Assembly (NCBI GenBank): GCA_902802805.1
Contig: CADCNE010000009.1
Span: forward strand, 1 to 47,157
From: an uncultured Eubacteriales bacterium
GTDB taxonomy: Bacteria > Bacillota > Clostridia > Christensenellales > CAG-138
Length of the DNA: 47,157 nt
Reading direction: 5' to 3'
Under the pieces are notes generated by a model that saw only the letters and a program-made list of their open reading frames with translations, searched no databases and was not told the origin of the DNA. Below, piece after piece: positions 25,474 to 35,000 of this stretch (positions are counted from its first letter, which is position 1; each line of letters starts with the position of its first letter). A program made the position numbers and the translations under genes.

Positions 25474-26235
25474 TTGGCAAAGATCATCTGCATCGCCAAT
25501 CAGAAGGGCGGGGTGGGCAAGACCACCACCGCCGTGAACCTGTCCGCCTGCGTGGCCCAGCTGGGCAAGCGGGTGCTGTTGGCGGACATCGACCCCCAGG
25601 GGAACGCCACCAGCGGCCTGGGCGTCAACAAAAATAAGCTGGACCTTTCCGTCTACGACGTGCTCATCAACGACGTGGACGCGGCGGAGGCCATCCGGGA
25701 CACCATGATCGACGGTCTGAAGCTCCTGCCCTCCCAGGTGGATCTGGCCGGGGCGGAGGTGGAGCTGGTGAACCTGCTGGCCCGGGAGCAGCGGCTGAAG
25801 AACGCCCTGGCCCCGGTCCGGGACCGGTTCGACTACATCTTCGTGGACTGTCCGCCCTCCCTGGGCCTGCTGACGCTGAACGCACTGACCATGGCGGACA
25901 CCCTGCTGGTGCCCATCCAGTGCGAATACTACGCCCTGGAGGGCCTGAGTCAGCTCATGAACACGGTGAAGCTCATCCGCCGGAGCCTGAACCCCGGCCT
26001 GGAGGTGGAGGGCGTGGTCCTCACCATGTTCGACGGCCGGACCAACCTCTCCCAGCAGGTGGTGGGCGAGGTCAAGCGGTTCTTCCGCAACAAGGTATAC
26101 GACACCATCATCCCCCGCTCCGTACGGCTGGGCGAGGCCCCCAGCTTCGGCCTGCCCATCAGCCTCTACGCGCCTAAGAGCACGGGGGCGGTGGCCTATG
26201 AGACCCTGGCGCGGGAACTGGTGGAGAAAGCGTAA
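25474..26235 (+). CDS. parA: Chromosome partition ATPase ParA/Soj
   Basis: Deviant-Walker ATPase that moves ParB-parS complexes and, in Bacillota, also acts on DnaA. It starts with TTG at 25474, set by AAAGGAG 8 nt upstream and by the conserved beginning AKIICIANQKGGVGKTTTAV. Other motifs are VLLADIDPQGNATSGLG and FVDCPPSLGLLTLNAL. At 253 residues it lacks the long N-terminal HTH of plasmid ParAs, so it is the chromosomal Soj type. It is followed by parB after 12 nt. Confidence 0.96.
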   Translation: MAKIICIANQKGGVGKTTTAVNLSACVAQLGKRVLLADIDPQGNATSGLGVNKNKLDLSVYDVLINDVDAAEAIRDTMIDGLKLLPSQVDLAGAEVELVNLLAREQRLKNALAPVRDRFDYIFVDCPPSLGLLTLNALTMADTLLVPIQCEYYALEGLSQLMNTVKLIRRSLNPGLEVEGVVLTMFDGRTNLSQQVVGEVKRFFRNKVYDTIIPRSVRLGEAPSFGLPISLYAPKSTGAVAYETLARELVEKA

Positions 26236-26247
26236 GGAGGTACAGCC

Positions 26248-27099
26248 ATGGCGAACAAAAAGGGCCTGGGGCGCGGCCTGGACGCCCTGTTGGAGAGTTT
26301 CGAGCCGGGAAAGGGCCCGGCGACCCTGCAGGAGGTCTCGGTCTACGACATCGACACCAACCCCGATCAGCCCCGGAAGACCTTCGACGAAGAGAAGCTG
26401 AACGAGCTGGCCACGTCCATCCGGACCCACGGCATCGTCCAGCCCCTGATCCTCTATCGGCAGGGGAACCGGTACACCATCGTGGCCGGGGAGCGCCGCT
26501 TTCGGGCGGCCCGGCTGGCGGGGCTCAAGGCGGTGCCCGCCGTCATCACGGACAAGGAGGAGCATGAGCTCCAGGAGGTGTCCCTCATCGAGAACCTGCA
26601 GCGGGAGGATCTGAACCCCGTGGAGGAGGCGGCCGCCATCCGGTTCCTCATGATCCAGCACAACCTGACCCAGGAGGAGGTCAGCAGCCGCATCGGCCGG
26701 AGCCGGCCCGCGGTGACCAACGCCCTGCGGCTCCTCAACCTGCCCGAGAGCGTCCAGGGGATGCTGAAGGACGGCACCCTGTCCGCAGGCCACGGGAAGA
26801 TGCTGGCGGGCCTCGACGACGCGGAGAAGGCGGAGAAGCTGGCCCAGAAAGCGATCCGGGAGGGCTGGAGCGTGCGGCAGATGGAGGAGGCGGTGCGCCT
26901 GGACGCCCTGCCCCGTAAAAAGGTCAGCCGCCGTATGGACCCGGAGGTCCGCCGCACCGCCAGCGCCATCCGCAGCAAGCTTCGGGCCAAGGTGTCTATC
27001 GAGGGCGACCAGGAGAAGGGGAAGATCATCATCTCCTACTTCTCCAAGGACGATCTCATGAACATCTGCGACACCATCCTGGGCGTGGAAGAGGTGTGA
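26248..27099 (+). CDS. parB: Chromosome partition protein ParB/Spo0J
   Basis: CTP-dependent DNA clamp loading at parS. The 283 residues begin KKGLGRGLDALLESF. The N-terminal CTPase has TNPDQPRKTFDEEKLNELA and the GERRFRAARLAGL motif, with ENLQREDLNPVEEA after it. The HTH region reads LTQEEVSSRIGRSRPAVTNA, then LRLLNLPESVQGML. The C-terminal dimerisation part is short. GGAGG lies upstream of the ATG. Two parS sites flank the parAB pair. Confidence 0.96.
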   Translation: MANKKGLGRGLDALLESFEPGKGPATLQEVSVYDIDTNPDQPRKTFDEEKLNELATSIRTHGIVQPLILYRQGNRYTIVAGERRFRAARLAGLKAVPAVITDKEEHELQEVSLIENLQREDLNPVEEAAAIRFLMIQHNLTQEEVSSRIGRSRPAVTNALRLLNLPESVQGMLKDGTLSAGHGKMLAGLDDAEKAEKLAQKAIREGWSVRQMEEAVRLDALPRKKVSRRMDPEVRRTASAIRSKLRAKVSIEGDQEKGKIIISYFSKDDLMNICDTILGVEEV

Positions 27100-27160
27100 A
27101 AAACAAGAGTTTTTCACACGCGTAGTTTGTGCCTTTGCCGCGGAGCAGCGCGGCAATTTT
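27095..27160 (+). terminator. Two hairpins after parB, the second terminator-like
   Basis: TGTGAAAAAC (27095-27104) pairs perfectly with 27109-27118 and overlaps the parB stop codon. Then TTGCCGCG (27135-27142) pairs with CGCGGCAA (27149-27156), followed by TTTT, a short intrinsic-terminator form. An outer imperfect pair (GTAGTTT at 27122 and AAAACTAC near 27176-27183) encloses the second hairpin. Confidence 0.6.
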
Positions 27161-27203
27161 GCAAGCAAAACCGGCAAAACTACCAAAAGGAAGCATATTA
27201 GAT

Positions 27204-27219
27204 TGTTTCACGTGAAACC
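27204..27219. promoter_or_regulatory. parS: parS site 2 (ParB binding site)
   Basis: TGTTTCACGTGAAACC has the complete palindrome core and one mismatch at the last base. It ends immediately before the ATG of the next gene at 27220, occupying the place where a ribosome binding site would be. Confidence 0.95.
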
Positions 27220-27591
27220 ATGACGAAGGAAGAGCTGTTCGCCTACATCGAGCGGGAATATGGCGTGACACCGGACTATCCCTGGCTGGATTCGCCGGAG
27301 GGGGCCGTGTTCCGCCATGCCGACAACCGGAAGTGGTTCGCCCTCGTCATGCCCATCCCCCGGCGCTATGCCTACCCGGGCGAGCCCGGCGAGGTGGACG
27401 CCGTGAACCTCAAGTGTGATCCGGTCCTGTCCGCCATGCTGCGCCATGAGCCGGGCATCCTCCCCGCCTACCACATGAGCAAGGTCCACTGGATCACCGT
27501 TCTGCTGGACGGCACGGCAGATGACGATCGGCTCAAGTTTTTGTTGCAGCATAGCTTCGAATTGACGAGAAGCAAAAAAGGAAAGAAATAG
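27220..27591 (+). CDS. MmcQ/YjbR family protein
   Basis: A 123-residue protein of the MmcQ/YjbR (DUF419) family, proposed to bind DNA from its double-wing-like fold; the role in cells is unknown. Family hallmarks are VTPDYPWLDSPEGAVFRHAD, NRKWFALVMPI, VDAVNLKCDPVL and the end block PAYHMSKVHWITVLLDG. It ends with a basic tail SKKGKK. The natural family start MTKEEL falls exactly after parS site 2. The only purine-rich stretch, AAAAGGAAG at about 27185-27193, is 26 nt away, so the ribosome binding arrangement is abnormal. Confidence 0.88.
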   Translation: MTKEELFAYIEREYGVTPDYPWLDSPEGAVFRHADNRKWFALVMPIPRRYAYPGEPGEVDAVNLKCDPVLSAMLRHEPGILPAYHMSKVHWITVLLDGTADDDRLKFLLQHSFELTRSKKGKK

Positions 27592-27599
27592 TATGATTT

Positions 27600-27755
27600 G
27601 TCGCTTTTTTCTCTTCGGTGAAGAGGAAAAAAGCGGCGCAAAAAAGAGAAGCTTAAGAAAAAATGAGATGGCTATGCGCAATACATAGCCATCTTCTCAA
27701 GTTTCTCTTTTTGGGCGACTTTTTCTCCTTTGTCTAAAGAGAAAAAGTCGCAAAA
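27600..27755. repeat. Composite palindromic element, copy D (symmetrical form)
   Basis: Between the convergent MmcQ and yhaM genes. The first arm is GTCGCTTTTTTCTCTTC (27600-27616) with 27620-27637, one bulge. The centre is AGATGGCTATG (27666-27676) with CATAGCCATCT (27684-27694), framed by CTTAAG and TCAAG. The last arm is GCGACTTTTTCTC (27715-27727) with 27739-27751. Both outer arms are of the CTCTT type, unlike copies A-C, where one outer arm is the CCTTTTTCTT type. Confidence 0.87.
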
Positions 27756-27762
27756 AAATATT

Positions 27763-28710
27763 TTATTTCCTTCCGTGCTGGTACAGCTGCCGGTTGTCCA
27801 GCGCCCACTGGCGCTCGGAGAAGCCGCCCTTCACCACGCCGTCGAGAGCCGTGAACATCTCAAAGAGCTGCGCGTCCAGCCGATCCAGGGTGGAGAGCAC
27901 CTCCGCCTCCGGGAACATGGGGAACTTCGGCGAGCCGAACTCCGGCTGCCCGTGGTGGGAAAGGAGCATGTGCTCGATGAGGACGGCGGTCTCCTCGGGG
28001 ACCTGCAAAAGCTCCGCGGCGGCACGGACCTCGGCCATGCCGATGTTGATGTGCCCCAGCAGCTGCCCCTCGGCGGTGTAGGCGGAGGCCACGCCCAGTT
28101 TCCCGGTGTCCAGTTCCGTCAGCTTCCCAAGATCGTGGAGGATCGCCCCGGCCACGATCAGCTCCTCGTCCAGCTGCGGATACCGGGCGGCCACGGCCTT
28201 GCCCAGGGACACGATGTTCAGGGTGTGCTCCAGAAATCCCCCCCGGGTGGCGTGGTGCAGCTTCACCGCGGCGGGATAATAGAGCATCTCCGCCTTGTGT
28301 GCCTTCATCAGGTACTGGACCAGGCGCTTCAGGTCCTGATCCCGGAAGCCCTCGGTCTCCCGCCACAATATCTCGTATGCGGCGTTGGGGTCCTGGGGCG
28401 AGCAGGGGACGATCTTGGACATGTCCACGTCGTCGGACTCGTTGGCCTGGCGGATGCGCTCGATCTTCAGCTGCTCGGAATCCTTCCAGATGGTGACGGT
28501 GCCCCGGACCTTCACGATGTCCTCGGGCTCGAACATGCCCATGGAGGGGCCGTAGTTCCAGATCTTGGCCACGCACTCGCCGCCGGCGTCCGCCAGCACC
28601 ATGTCCATGTACGCGCCGCCCTTGCTGTCCGTGCGAATGGCCGCGCTCTTCACCATGCAGAAGCCCTCCGTCTGCTGACCGGGGGCGTTCAGGATGCTCA
28701 TTCTGCTCAT
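27763..28710 (-). CDS. yhaM: 3'-5' exoribonuclease YhaM family (OB-fold plus HD domain)
   Basis: Metal-dependent HD-domain nuclease that shortens RNA 3' ends, or a close relative. The ATG at 28710 (MSRMSILNAPGQQTEGFCMV) has GGAG 7 nt upstream and gives 315 residues, very near B. subtilis YhaM. The N-terminal OB-like domain has DMVLADAGGECVAKIWN. The HD domain has HHATRGGFLEHTLNIV, then AGAILHDLGKLTEL with the HD pair, and LIEHMLLSHHGQPEFGSPK. It points toward MmcQ, across copy D of the repeat. Confidence 0.9.
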   Translation of the reverse strand: MSRMSILNAPGQQTEGFCMVKSAAIRTDSKGGAYMDMVLADAGGECVAKIWNYGPSMGMFEPEDIVKVRGTVTIWKDSEQLKIERIRQANESDDVDMSKIVPCSPQDPNAAYEILWRETEGFRDQDLKRLVQYLMKAHKAEMLYYPAAVKLHHATRGGFLEHTLNIVSLGKAVAARYPQLDEELIVAGAILHDLGKLTELDTGKLGVASAYTAEGQLLGHINIGMAEVRAAAELLQVPEETAVLIEHMLLSHHGQPEFGSPKFPMFPEAEVLSTLDRLDAQLFEMFTALDGVVKGGFSERQWALDNRQLYQHGRK

Positions 28711-28742
28711 GTAAGATCTCCATTCATTCCATAGATGAGTAC

Positions 28743-28770
28743 AGTATACCAGATTTTTCCGTTTTGGCAA
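28743..28770 (-). promoter_or_regulatory. yhaM promoter
   Basis: Minus strand -35 TTGCCA (28765-28770) and -10 TATACT (28743-28748) with a 16-bp spacer. It is divergent from the mnmG promoter. Confidence 0.7.
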
Positions 28771-28779
28771 ACAGGAACA

Positions 28780-28808
28780 TTGTAGATTTTCATGGGCTAT
28801 GCTATACT
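28780..28808 (+). promoter_or_regulatory. mnmG promoter
   Basis: -10 TATACT (28803-28808) is good; -35 TTGTAG (28780-28785) is weak, with a 17-bp spacer. The leader to the ATG at 28832 is short, with GGAG in the middle. Confidence 0.6.
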
Positions 28809-28831
28809 GCTATACATAGGAGTATGCGCAC

Positions 28832-30724
28832 ATGAGCAATGAACGGACAACCAGGCCCCTTATGGGGGAGCGATTCGACTGCGTGGTGATCGGCGCGGGC
28901 CACGGCGGCTGCGAGGCGGCCCTGGCCTCCGCGCGGATGGGCTTTAAGACGGCCTTGCTCACGCTGAACCTGGACAGCATCGGCATGATGCCCTGCAACC
29001 CGTCCATCGGCGGCACCGGCAAGGGCCATCTCGTTCGCGAACTGGACGCCATGGGCGGCGAGATGGGCCTCGCCGCCGACGACACCCTGATCCAGATGCG
29101 CATGCTGAACACGGGCAAGGGCCCCGCCGTCCACTCCCTGCGCGCTCAGATGGACAAGCGCCGCTACCACGAGCGCATGAAGGCCGCCCTGGAAGCCGAG
29201 GCGAACCTGACCGTCATCCAGAGCGAGGCCGTGGACTTCGAGACCGAAAATGGCCGCATCTCCGGCGTACTTACGGCGGAGGGCTTCTGCTACCCCTGCC
29301 GGGCGGCGGTCCTGTGCACGGGCGTGTACCTGAAAAGCCGCATCCTCATCGGCGAGTTCGTCCGGGACAGCGGCCCTAACGGTATGTTAAGAAGCGAGGG
29401 CCTGTCCGGGAATCTCAGCCGCCTCGGCATCCCTCTGCGCCGCTTCAAGACCGGCACGCCGCCTCGGGTCAAGCGGGGCACCCTGGACTTTTCCAAGATG
29501 GCCGTCCAGGAGGGGGACGAGCCCACGCCCGCCTTCTCCTTCCTTCATGACGGGTTGCACCTCGTCCAGGACCGGTGCTGGCTCACCTACACCAACGCGG
29601 ACACCCATGGGATCATTTTGAGCAACCTGGACCGGTCCCCCCTCTACGCGGGCCGCATCCACGCCACGGGCACCCGCTACTGCCCCTCCATCGAGGACAA
29701 GGTGGTGAAGTTCGCCGACAAAGACCGGCACCAGCTCTTCATCGAGCCCGAGGGCCGGACCACCCAGGAAATGTACGTCCAGGGCCTTTCCACCAGCCTG
29801 CCCGCCGACGTGCAGGAGGCGATGCTGCGCACCATACCGGGCCTTGAGAAGGCCCAGATCATGCGCTACGGCTACGCCATCGAGTACGACTGTTTGGACC
29901 CCCAGGCCCTGGACCTGAGCTTCATGGTGCGATCCGTCCCCGGCCTCTTCTCCGGCGGCCAGATCAACGGCAGCTCCGGCTACGAGGAGGCCGCCGCCCA
30001 GGGCTTCTACGCCGGGGTCAACGCCGCCCTGTACGTAAAGGGCGAGGCGCCATTTATTATAGGAAGGGACGAGGGGTATCTGGGCGTGCTGGTGGACGAC
30101 CTGGTCACCAAGGGCACCCCGGAGCCCTACCGGATGATGACCTCCCGCTGCGAGTATCGGCTCCTGTTGCGGCAGGACAACGCCGACGAGCGATTGACCG
30201 AAAAGGCCCGGCGCACGGGGCTTATCTCGGATGAACGATACGAAAAGCTCCTCAAAAAACGGGAGAAGGTGGCCGCTGCCCGGGCCAGGCTCGATAAGCG
30301 GGTCCCGGCGGACGAGAAGCTGCGGGCGTACCTGGAGAGCGTGGGCGAATCTGTCCCTCATGATGGGGCGAAGCTTTTCGAACTTCTCAAGCGGCCCGGG
30401 GTCACGTATACGGGGTTGTTGGGCCTCTACGGGGACGATCTCGATCCCTTGGACGCCGAGACGTTGGAGCAGATCGACGTGATGGCCCGGTACGACGGGT
30501 ACATCGAGAAGGAGAAGCGGGAGGTGGAGCGGATGCGGAGCCTTGAAAACCTGGCCCTGCCTGCCGACTTCGACTACAACAGCCTCTCGGGGCTCCGATT
30601 GGAGGCCCGGCAGAAGCTGAACGGGGTGAGACCATGTAGCATCGGCCAGGCGTCCAGAATTTCCGGTGTCTCACCGGCGGACGTGAGCGTGCTGCTGGTG
30701 GCCCAGAAACGGGGGATGCTGTGA
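28832..30724 (+). CDS. mnmG: tRNA uridine-5-carboxymethylaminomethyl modification enzyme MnmG (GidA)
   Basis: FAD enzyme that with MnmE makes cmnm5U34 in tRNAs. The 630 residues begin with the dinucleotide fold FDCVVIGAGHGGCEAALASA. GMMPCNPSIGGTGKGHLVRE and MLNTGKGPAVHSLRAQMDKR are MnmG signatures. RFKTGTPPRVKRGTLDFSKM and GLFSGGQINGSSGYEEAAAQ follow. The C-terminal MnmE-binding region ends with RPCSIGQASRISGVSPADVS. The stop overlaps the rsmG start (GTGA). mnmE is not in the window. Confidence 0.97.
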   Translation: MSNERTTRPLMGERFDCVVIGAGHGGCEAALASARMGFKTALLTLNLDSIGMMPCNPSIGGTGKGHLVRELDAMGGEMGLAADDTLIQMRMLNTGKGPAVHSLRAQMDKRRYHERMKAALEAEANLTVIQSEAVDFETENGRISGVLTAEGFCYPCRAAVLCTGVYLKSRILIGEFVRDSGPNGMLRSEGLSGNLSRLGIPLRRFKTGTPPRVKRGTLDFSKMAVQEGDEPTPAFSFLHDGLHLVQDRCWLTYTNADTHGIILSNLDRSPLYAGRIHATGTRYCPSIEDKVVKFADKDRHQLFIEPEGRTTQEMYVQGLSTSLPADVQEAMLRTIPGLEKAQIMRYGYAIEYDCLDPQALDLSFMVRSVPGLFSGGQINGSSGYEEAAAQGFYAGVNAALYVKGEAPFIIGRDEGYLGVLVDDLVTKGTPEPYRMMTSRCEYRLLLRQDNADERLTEKARRTGLISDERYEKLLKKREKVAAARARLDKRVPADEKLRAYLESVGESVPHDGAKLFELLKRPGVTYTGLLGLYGDDLDPLDAETLEQIDVMARYDGYIEKEKREVERMRSLENLALPADFDYNSLSGLRLEARQKLNGVRPCSIGQASRISGVSPADVSVLLVAQKRGML

Positions 30725-31407
30725 GCGACATGAAGGATTTGCTGAAAAGGGCCCTGCCCCAGGCGGACGAGCGAGCTTTGGACCGGTTCGAGATCTACCA
30801 CCGGCTCCTCAGTGAGTGGAACGAGAGGATGAACCTGACCGCCATCACAGACCCGGTGGCCGTGGCCGAAAAGCACTTCGCCGACTCGTTGGCCGCGTTG
30901 CCCTATCTCAAGCCCGGCATGAAGGTCGTCGACGTGGGCACGGGGGCCGGGTTCCCCGGGGTGCCCCTGCTCATCATGGAGCCCGGATTGGAGCTGACGT
31001 TGGCGGACAGCCTCCAAAAGCGGCTGACCTTCCTGGACGCCCTGCTCAAAGAATTGGGCCTAAAGGCCGCCCTGGTCCATGGCCGGGCGGAGGACCTGGG
31101 GCAAAACAAGCTCTACCGGGAGCAGTTCGACGCGGCCCTCTCCCGGGCGGTGGCGAATCTGCCGGTGCTGTTGGAGCTGACCACCCCCTTCGTCAGGGTG
31201 GGCGGCACGGCCATCGCCTACAAGGGCGACGCCGACCAGGAGCTGGAAAGCGCCAAAACGGCGGCCTTTCTGCTCCACGTGAAGCTGCGCAGCGTGGACC
31301 TTGATTCCAACCTGGGCAAGCGGTGCCTGATCTTCGCGGACAAAAATGCCCCCACGCCGAGATCGTACCCCCGGAAGGCCGGGACACCCAGCAAGAAACC
31401 TTTGTAA
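30721..31407 (+). CDS. rsmG: 16S rRNA (guanine(527)-N(7))-methyltransferase RsmG (GidB)
   Basis: SAM methyltransferase for G527 of 16S rRNA; loss gives low-level streptomycin resistance in other bacteria. The 228 residues begin at GTG overlapping the mnmG stop; an ATG 9 nt on is a possible alternative. NERMNLTAITDPVAVAEKHF and the SAM motif KVVDVGTGAGFPGVPLLIME are diagnostic, and RAEDLGQNKLYREQFDAALS then RAVANLPVLLEL follow. pth starts 15 nt further on. Confidence 0.96.
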   Translation: MSDMKDLLKRALPQADERALDRFEIYHRLLSEWNERMNLTAITDPVAVAEKHFADSLAALPYLKPGMKVVDVGTGAGFPGVPLLIMEPGLELTLADSLQKRLTFLDALLKELGLKAALVHGRAEDLGQNKLYREQFDAALSRAVANLPVLLELTTPFVRVGGTAIAYKGDADQELESAKTAAFLLHVKLRSVDLDSNLGKRCLIFADKNAPTPRSYPRKAGTPSKKPL

Positions 31408-31422
31408 ATCGGAGGAATACAT

Positions 31423-32016
31423 ATGTTCGTTATCGCCGGATTGGGCAACCCCGGGCTCAGCTACCGGAAGACCCGGCACAACATCGGCTTCATGGCCCTG
31501 GACGTGCTCGCCGACCGAATGGGCGTGAAAATAAAGGACAAGAAGTTTTCCGGCCTCCTGGGCGAGGGCGAATTGAACGGCGAGCGGGTCATCCTCGTCA
31601 AGCCCCAGACCTACATGAACCTGAGCGGCGACTGCCTGCAGCAGGTCATGCACTTCTATAAGCTCCCCCCGGAGAAGCTCCTGGTCCTCTGCGACGACGT
31701 GGACCTGCCCTGCGGGAGTTTGCGCATCCGGGCCAGGGGCTCCGCGGGCACCCACAACGGCCTAAAGAGCATCATCGCCTGCCTAAACTCCGAGAACTTC
31801 CCCCGCATCCGCATCGGCGCGGGCCAGGACGTGAGCCTGCAGCTCAGGGACTATGTGCTCAAGCGCCCCAGTAAGGACGAGCAGGTCACCCTGGCCGAAG
31901 CCTACGAGAAGGCGGCGGACGCGGCGGCGCTCATCGTGAAGGGGGACGTGGAGGGGGCCCAGAGCCGCTTCAACAAGCGCCACGAGAAGAACCCCCGCCA
32001 GACGGCTGACGAATGA
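31423..32016 (+). CDS. pth: Peptidyl-tRNA hydrolase
   Basis: Releases peptides from prematurely dropped peptidyl-tRNAs. The 197 residues carry all active-site motifs: GLGNPGLSYRKTRHNIGFMA with the catalytic histidine, KPQTYMNLSGD, LCDDVDLPCGSLRIR with the aspartate, and SAGTHNGLKSI with the substrate asparagine. GGAGG lies upstream. The stop overlaps the mfd start (ATGA), a pth-mfd pairing common in Bacillota. Confidence 0.97.
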   Translation: MFVIAGLGNPGLSYRKTRHNIGFMALDVLADRMGVKIKDKKFSGLLGEGELNGERVILVKPQTYMNLSGDCLQQVMHFYKLPPEKLLVLCDDVDLPCGSLRIRARGSAGTHNGLKSIIACLNSENFPRIRIGAGQDVSLQLRDYVLKRPSKDEQVTLAEAYEKAADAAALIVKGDVEGAQSRFNKRHEKNPRQTADE

Positions 32017-35000
32017 AGGAAATCCTGCAAAATCAACTGAAGAAGGACCCGGCGGTCGTCGAACTGCTGTCGGGGCTGAAGGAGGGAAGGGGCCCCGCGG
32101 CGGTCTTCTCCCTGCCCGACGCGGCCCGGGCACCGGTCTTCGCGGCCCTCTCGGAGGAGCGGGCCACTCTCATCGTCCTCGATACCGAGGCGGCGGCCAT
32201 CGAGCTGTACAACGAAATAAAGGCCTACCGATCCGACGCCCTGCCCTTTTTGCCCCGGGAGCTGCCCCTGGTCCACGTGCAGGCGGCGGCCCCGGAGCGC
32301 CGGAGCCAGCGGCTGGGGGTTTTGTCCCGGCTGGTTTTGGGCGTGCCCACCCTGATCGTCACCTGCGCGGCGGCCCTCATGGAGCGGCTGGCCCCGCCGG
32401 AGGCCTTCATCTCCCAGGTGAAGGTGGTGAAGCGGGGCGACACCCTGCCCCCCCGGGAGCTGCTGTTTGATCTGGTCAGCGCGGGCTACGAGCGGGTGGA
32501 CATGCTGGAGGGCCCCGGCCAGGTGGCCCTTAGAGGCGATATCCTGGACGTGTTCCCGCCCCAGGGGGAGGACCCCTGCCGGATCGAGTTCTTCGACGAC
32601 GAGGTGGACCAGCTCCGCTGGTTCGACGTCGCCACCCAGCGGTCCATCCGCCAGACGGATCGGGCTTTGCTCCCGCCCGCCTTTGAGACGCCCCAGCCCG
32701 GGGCAAGGGTCCGCAAAGCCCTGAAAGCCCTGGGGGATCGGGCGGGTTTCGATCGGGAGCGGGAGGACTGGGCGGAAAACCGGCCCACGTTAGGCGCGGA
32801 CGTGCTGCTGCCGCTACTCTATGACGAGGAGGCCAGCCTCCACGACTATCTGCCCGCCGACTGCTTCCGGCTGGTCCTGGAGCCGGACCGGGTGCTGGAG
32901 GAGGGCCGCACCGGCCGGACGTTGTTCCTCGAGTCCGTCACCGCCATGCTGGAACGGGGGGAGGGCCACCCGAAGCAGGCGAAGCTCCTTCGGGAGGACG
33001 GGCACCTGACCGAGGTGTTGAACACCCGGCGGACGGCGGCCGTCTATGCCCTGTTCCGCACCAGCCGGGATCTCGAGCACCGGATGCGGGTCACCTTCAC
33101 CCTGGAGGGCGCGCCCATGTATCTCGGCGACATGGGGGAGCTGGTCCGGGAACTGAAGCGGTTCCGCCAAAACGGCGGCAGCGCCCTCCTCTACGGCGGC
33201 GAGAGCGCCGACGCCCTGCTGTCGAGTTTACAGGACGAGATACGCTGCGCGACAGCGGATGATCTCACCCGGGACCCGGAGCCCGGCGAGATACTCATAC
33301 TAAAAGAAAGTTTACCCCGGGGCTTCCTGTGCCCGGCCCAGAAGCTGTTGGTGCTGACGGGGGCGGAGCTCTTCGGCAAGCGGCTGAGCCGGCCGCGAAA
33401 GAAGAAGAGCGGCCTGAAGTTTTCCGACCTCACCGTGGGGGATTACGTGGTCCACGAGGCCCACGGCGTGGGCCGGTTCGTGGGCGTGGAGCAGCTCACG
33501 GTGGAGAACAGCACCCGGGACTACCTTCTCCTCCTCTATAAGGGCGGCGACAAGCTCTACATCCCCACGGACCAGCTGGATCGGATACAGAAGTACATGG
33601 GCTCCGACCGCGAGGACGCGGCCCCCGCCCTGAGCAAATTGGGCGGCGGCGAGTGGCAGCAGAAGGTCCAGAAGGCCCGGGCGGCGGCCAGGAAGCTGGC
33701 CGTGGACCTGGCGGCCCTGTACGCCAAGCGGGCCTCCCAGCAGGGCTTCGCCTTCTCCCCCGACACCCCCTGGCAGCGGAAGCTGGAAGCGTCCTTCCCC
33801 TTCGAGGAGACGCCGGACCAGCTCCGGTGCATCCGGGAGGTGAAGGCGGACATGGAGAGCCGCCGGCCCATGGACCGCCTTCTCTGCGGGGACGTGGGCT
33901 ACGGCAAGACCGAGGTGGCCATCCGGGCGGCCTTCAAGGCGGTCCAGGACGGGAAGCAGGCGGCGCTCCTGGCCCCCACCACGATCCTGGCGCAGCAGCA
34001 CTTTGCCACCATATCGGAGCGGTTCGCCGCCTTCCCGGTGACGGTGGGGTGCCTCTCCCGCTTCCAGACCCCCAAGGAGCGGGAAAACGTGAAAAAAGCT
34101 CTGGCCACCGGCGAACTCGATATGGTCATCGGCACCCACGCTCTGCTGGCCAAGGACGTGAAGTTCAAAGATTTAGGCCTCCTGATCATCGACGAGGAGC
34201 ATCGCTTCGGCGTGAACCACAAGGAGCAGATCAAGGCCATGCGCAGCCAGGTGGACGTGCTGACCATGACGGCCACGCCCATCCCCAGGACCCTCAATAT
34301 GGCCATGACGGGGGTGCGGGACGTGTCCGTCATCGAGACGCCGCCGGAGAACCGGTTCCCGGTCCAGACCTACGTGGTGGAGTATACCGACGCCCAGATC
34401 GCCGCCGCCATCCGCCGGGAGCTCTCCCGCGGCGGCCAGTGCTTCCTGGTCAGCAACAAGGTCATGGGCATGGAGAGCACGTTGAGCCACTTCCAGGAGC
34501 TGGTGCCCGAGGCCCGGTTTATCATGGCCCACGGGCAGATGCCCGAGCACATGCTGGAACAGGCCATGCTGTCCTTCATCCAGCGGGAGGCGGACGTGCT
34601 GCTGTGCTCCACCATCGTGGAAAGCGGCGTGGACATCCCCAACTGCAACACCCTGGTGGTGTTGGACGCGGACAAGCTGGGCCTTGCCCAGCTCTACCAG
34701 CTTCGGGGCCGGGTGGGGCGCAGTAACCGCATCGCCTACGCCTACTTTACCGTGCCCCAGAGCCGGTCCCTGCCCGAGGCGGCCCAAAAGCGGCTGCTGG
34801 CGGTGCGGGAGTTCACCCAGTTCGGGGCCGGGTATCGCCTGGCCATGCGGGATCTGGAGATCCGCGGCGCGGGGAGCCTTTTGGGCGCGGAGCAGCACGG
34901 GCACCTGGCCGACGTAGGATACGAATACTACTGCAAGCTGATCCGCCAGGCGGTGAACGAGGCCACGGGCCGGGAGGATTCGCCCCTCATCGACACGGCG

